DNA from: RGIG1681 sp045596905 | GTDB taxonomy: Bacteria; Bacillota; Clostridia; Christensenellales; UBA1242 | Assembly (NCBI GenBank): GCA_045596905.1 | Contig: JAZODG010000037.1 | Coordinates: forward strand, 1-58,952 | Length of the DNA: 58,952 bases | Direction: 5' to 3' | Part shown: piece by piece, positions 58,410 to 58,952 of the stretch | Layout of the letters: each line of letters starts with the position of its first letter | Numbering within the stretch: position 1 is the stretch's first letter | Made by a program: the position numbers and the translations under genes | Notes under the pieces: model-generated | Database searches by the model: none | Told to the model about the DNA's origin: nothing | The model's input: the letters and a program-made list of their open reading frames with translations, nothing else

Positions 58410-58952
58410 TTATATTTCCTTTCTATCAGATAAAGCCTTTGATAAGGTCACTTCATCAGCATACTCAAGTTCACTTCCCATAGAAACACCTTGAGCGATT
58501 CTTGAAACCTTGATATCAAATGGTTTTAATAATTTTGATATATACATTGCAGTTGCTTCGCCTTCAACGTCTGGATTTGTTGCAATAATCACTTCACTTG
58601 TGTCTCCATCGCCAACTCTTGATAAAAGCTCTTTTATTCTAATATCATTTGGACCAACACCAGCAAGTGGATTGATTGTTCCGTGCAAAACATGATATTG
58701 TCCTTTAAATGCACCTGTTTTTTCAATTGCCATTGCATCTTTTGGATCCTTTACTACACAAATAACCTTGCTGCTTCTGGTTTTACAAATCTTGCAAGGA
58801 GTTTGTTCAGTATAGTTTCCACACACTTCGCAAAATTTAATTTTTGCCTTAACCCCAAGCAAACTTTCAACAAAGCCTTGAACTTGTTCATCACTTGCCT
58901 TGATTATTGAATAAGCATATCTTTCAGCAGTTTTTCTGCCCACACTTGGAAG
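58410..58952 (-). CDS. recR: Recombination protein RecR, N-terminus cut by the window
   Basis: 180 codons are present; the frame is open at the window edge, so about 15-20 N-terminal residues lie outside. RecR works with RecO and RecF in loading RecA on gaps. LPSVGRKTAERYA is the end of the helix-hairpin-helix. The zinc finger is CEVCGNYTEQTPCKIC. The Toprim domain runs from VICVVKDPKDAMAIEKTG to ATNPDVEGEATAMYISKLL, and GVSMGSELEYADEVTLSKAL is the standard C-terminus. Typical length is near 198 aa. In many genomes recR follows dnaX; that gene would lie beyond the window. Confidence 0.95.
   Translation of the reverse strand, partial: LPSVGRKTAERYAYSIIKASDEQVQGFVESLLGVKAKIKFCEVCGNYTEQTPCKICKTRSSKVICVVKDPKDAMAIEKTGAFKGQYHVLHGTINPLAGVGPNDIRIKELLSRVGDGDTSEVIIATNPDVEGEATAMYISKLLKPFDIKVSRIAQGVSMGSELEYADEVTLSKALSDRKEI

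Noticed and set aside
1..58952. CRISPR arrays, insertion sequences and prophage genes
   Set aside because: No regularly spaced repeats, transposase motifs or phage structural genes were seen; the only integration-like signal is the tRNA-Arg 3'-end duplication.

Overview
The window is AT-rich DNA, roughly one third GC by eye, from a low-GC Gram-positive bacterium. It is most likely an anaerobic, Clostridia-like Bacillota, possibly an uncultured gut lineage. The evidence is strong Shine-Dalgarno sites, vegetative promoters with 17-base spacers, many T-run hairpin terminators, an LTA-synthase-like enzyme with a DAG-kinase-like partner, an NfnAB pair, an ABC-F ATPase, CorC and GlmSM. No outer-membrane gene is seen. 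TGA acts as a stop at the end of the HAD gene near 6578, so I assume genetic code 11. Genes lie in short operons on both strands, often meeting tail to tail over a shared bidirectional terminator.

Region 1 (1-8.9 kb) starts with the 3' end of inorganic pyrophosphatase. Three genes then encode all four activities of the GDP-D-glycero-alpha-D-manno-heptose route: GHMP kinase HddA, an HddC-GmhB fusion and GmhA. A TMK-like kinase follows. On the opposite strand lies a five-gene string: GT2 transferase, HAD phosphatase, Nudix hydrolase, GT4 transferase and an HprK/PEPCK-like kinase. Together they look like a nucleotide-heptose glycan system.

Region 2 (9-15.5 kb) holds metabolic and unknown genes: acyl-ACP thioesterase, nitroreductase, nucleoside phosphorylase, two unknown proteins, an FSA-like aldolase and a GH13_8-type branching enzyme.

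Region 3 (15.5-17.5 kb) is the most interesting. It has tRNA-Arg(ACG) with a 23-bp copy of its 3' end 200 bp away. Next comes tyrS, preceded by a 15-codon leader peptide with five consecutive tyrosine codons and five to six RNA segments that can pair in two exclusive ways (1:2, 3:4, 5:6 or 2:3, 4:5), ending in an intrinsic terminator. This is the layout of a his-operon-type ribosome-mediated attenuator, here on an aminoacyl-tRNA synthetase gene that is usually T-box controlled in this phylum.

Region 4 (17.5-31.7 kb) holds Nudix, CorC-like, SPOUT methyltransferase, transketolase, an InlB-repeat surface protein, a PlsC-like acyltransferase, an SDR, an ArsP_2-like metal exporter with a perfect palindrome in its promoter, and the DAG kinase and LTA synthase pair.

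Region 5 (31.7-49.9 kb) holds nfnAB, a CofE-like protein, a fused ABC exporter, tRNA-Thr(GGT), a GT4 transferase, a second large surface protein with a PHP phosphoesterase upstream, an ABC-F protein and a GlmU(acetyltransferase only)-GlmM-GlmS operon.

Region 6 (50-59 kb) holds a tandem-duplicated ThyX with complementary motif losses, FolD, a LysR regulator, a ROK kinase next to Pgi, a small membrane protein, an M49-like peptidase and the 3' part of recR.
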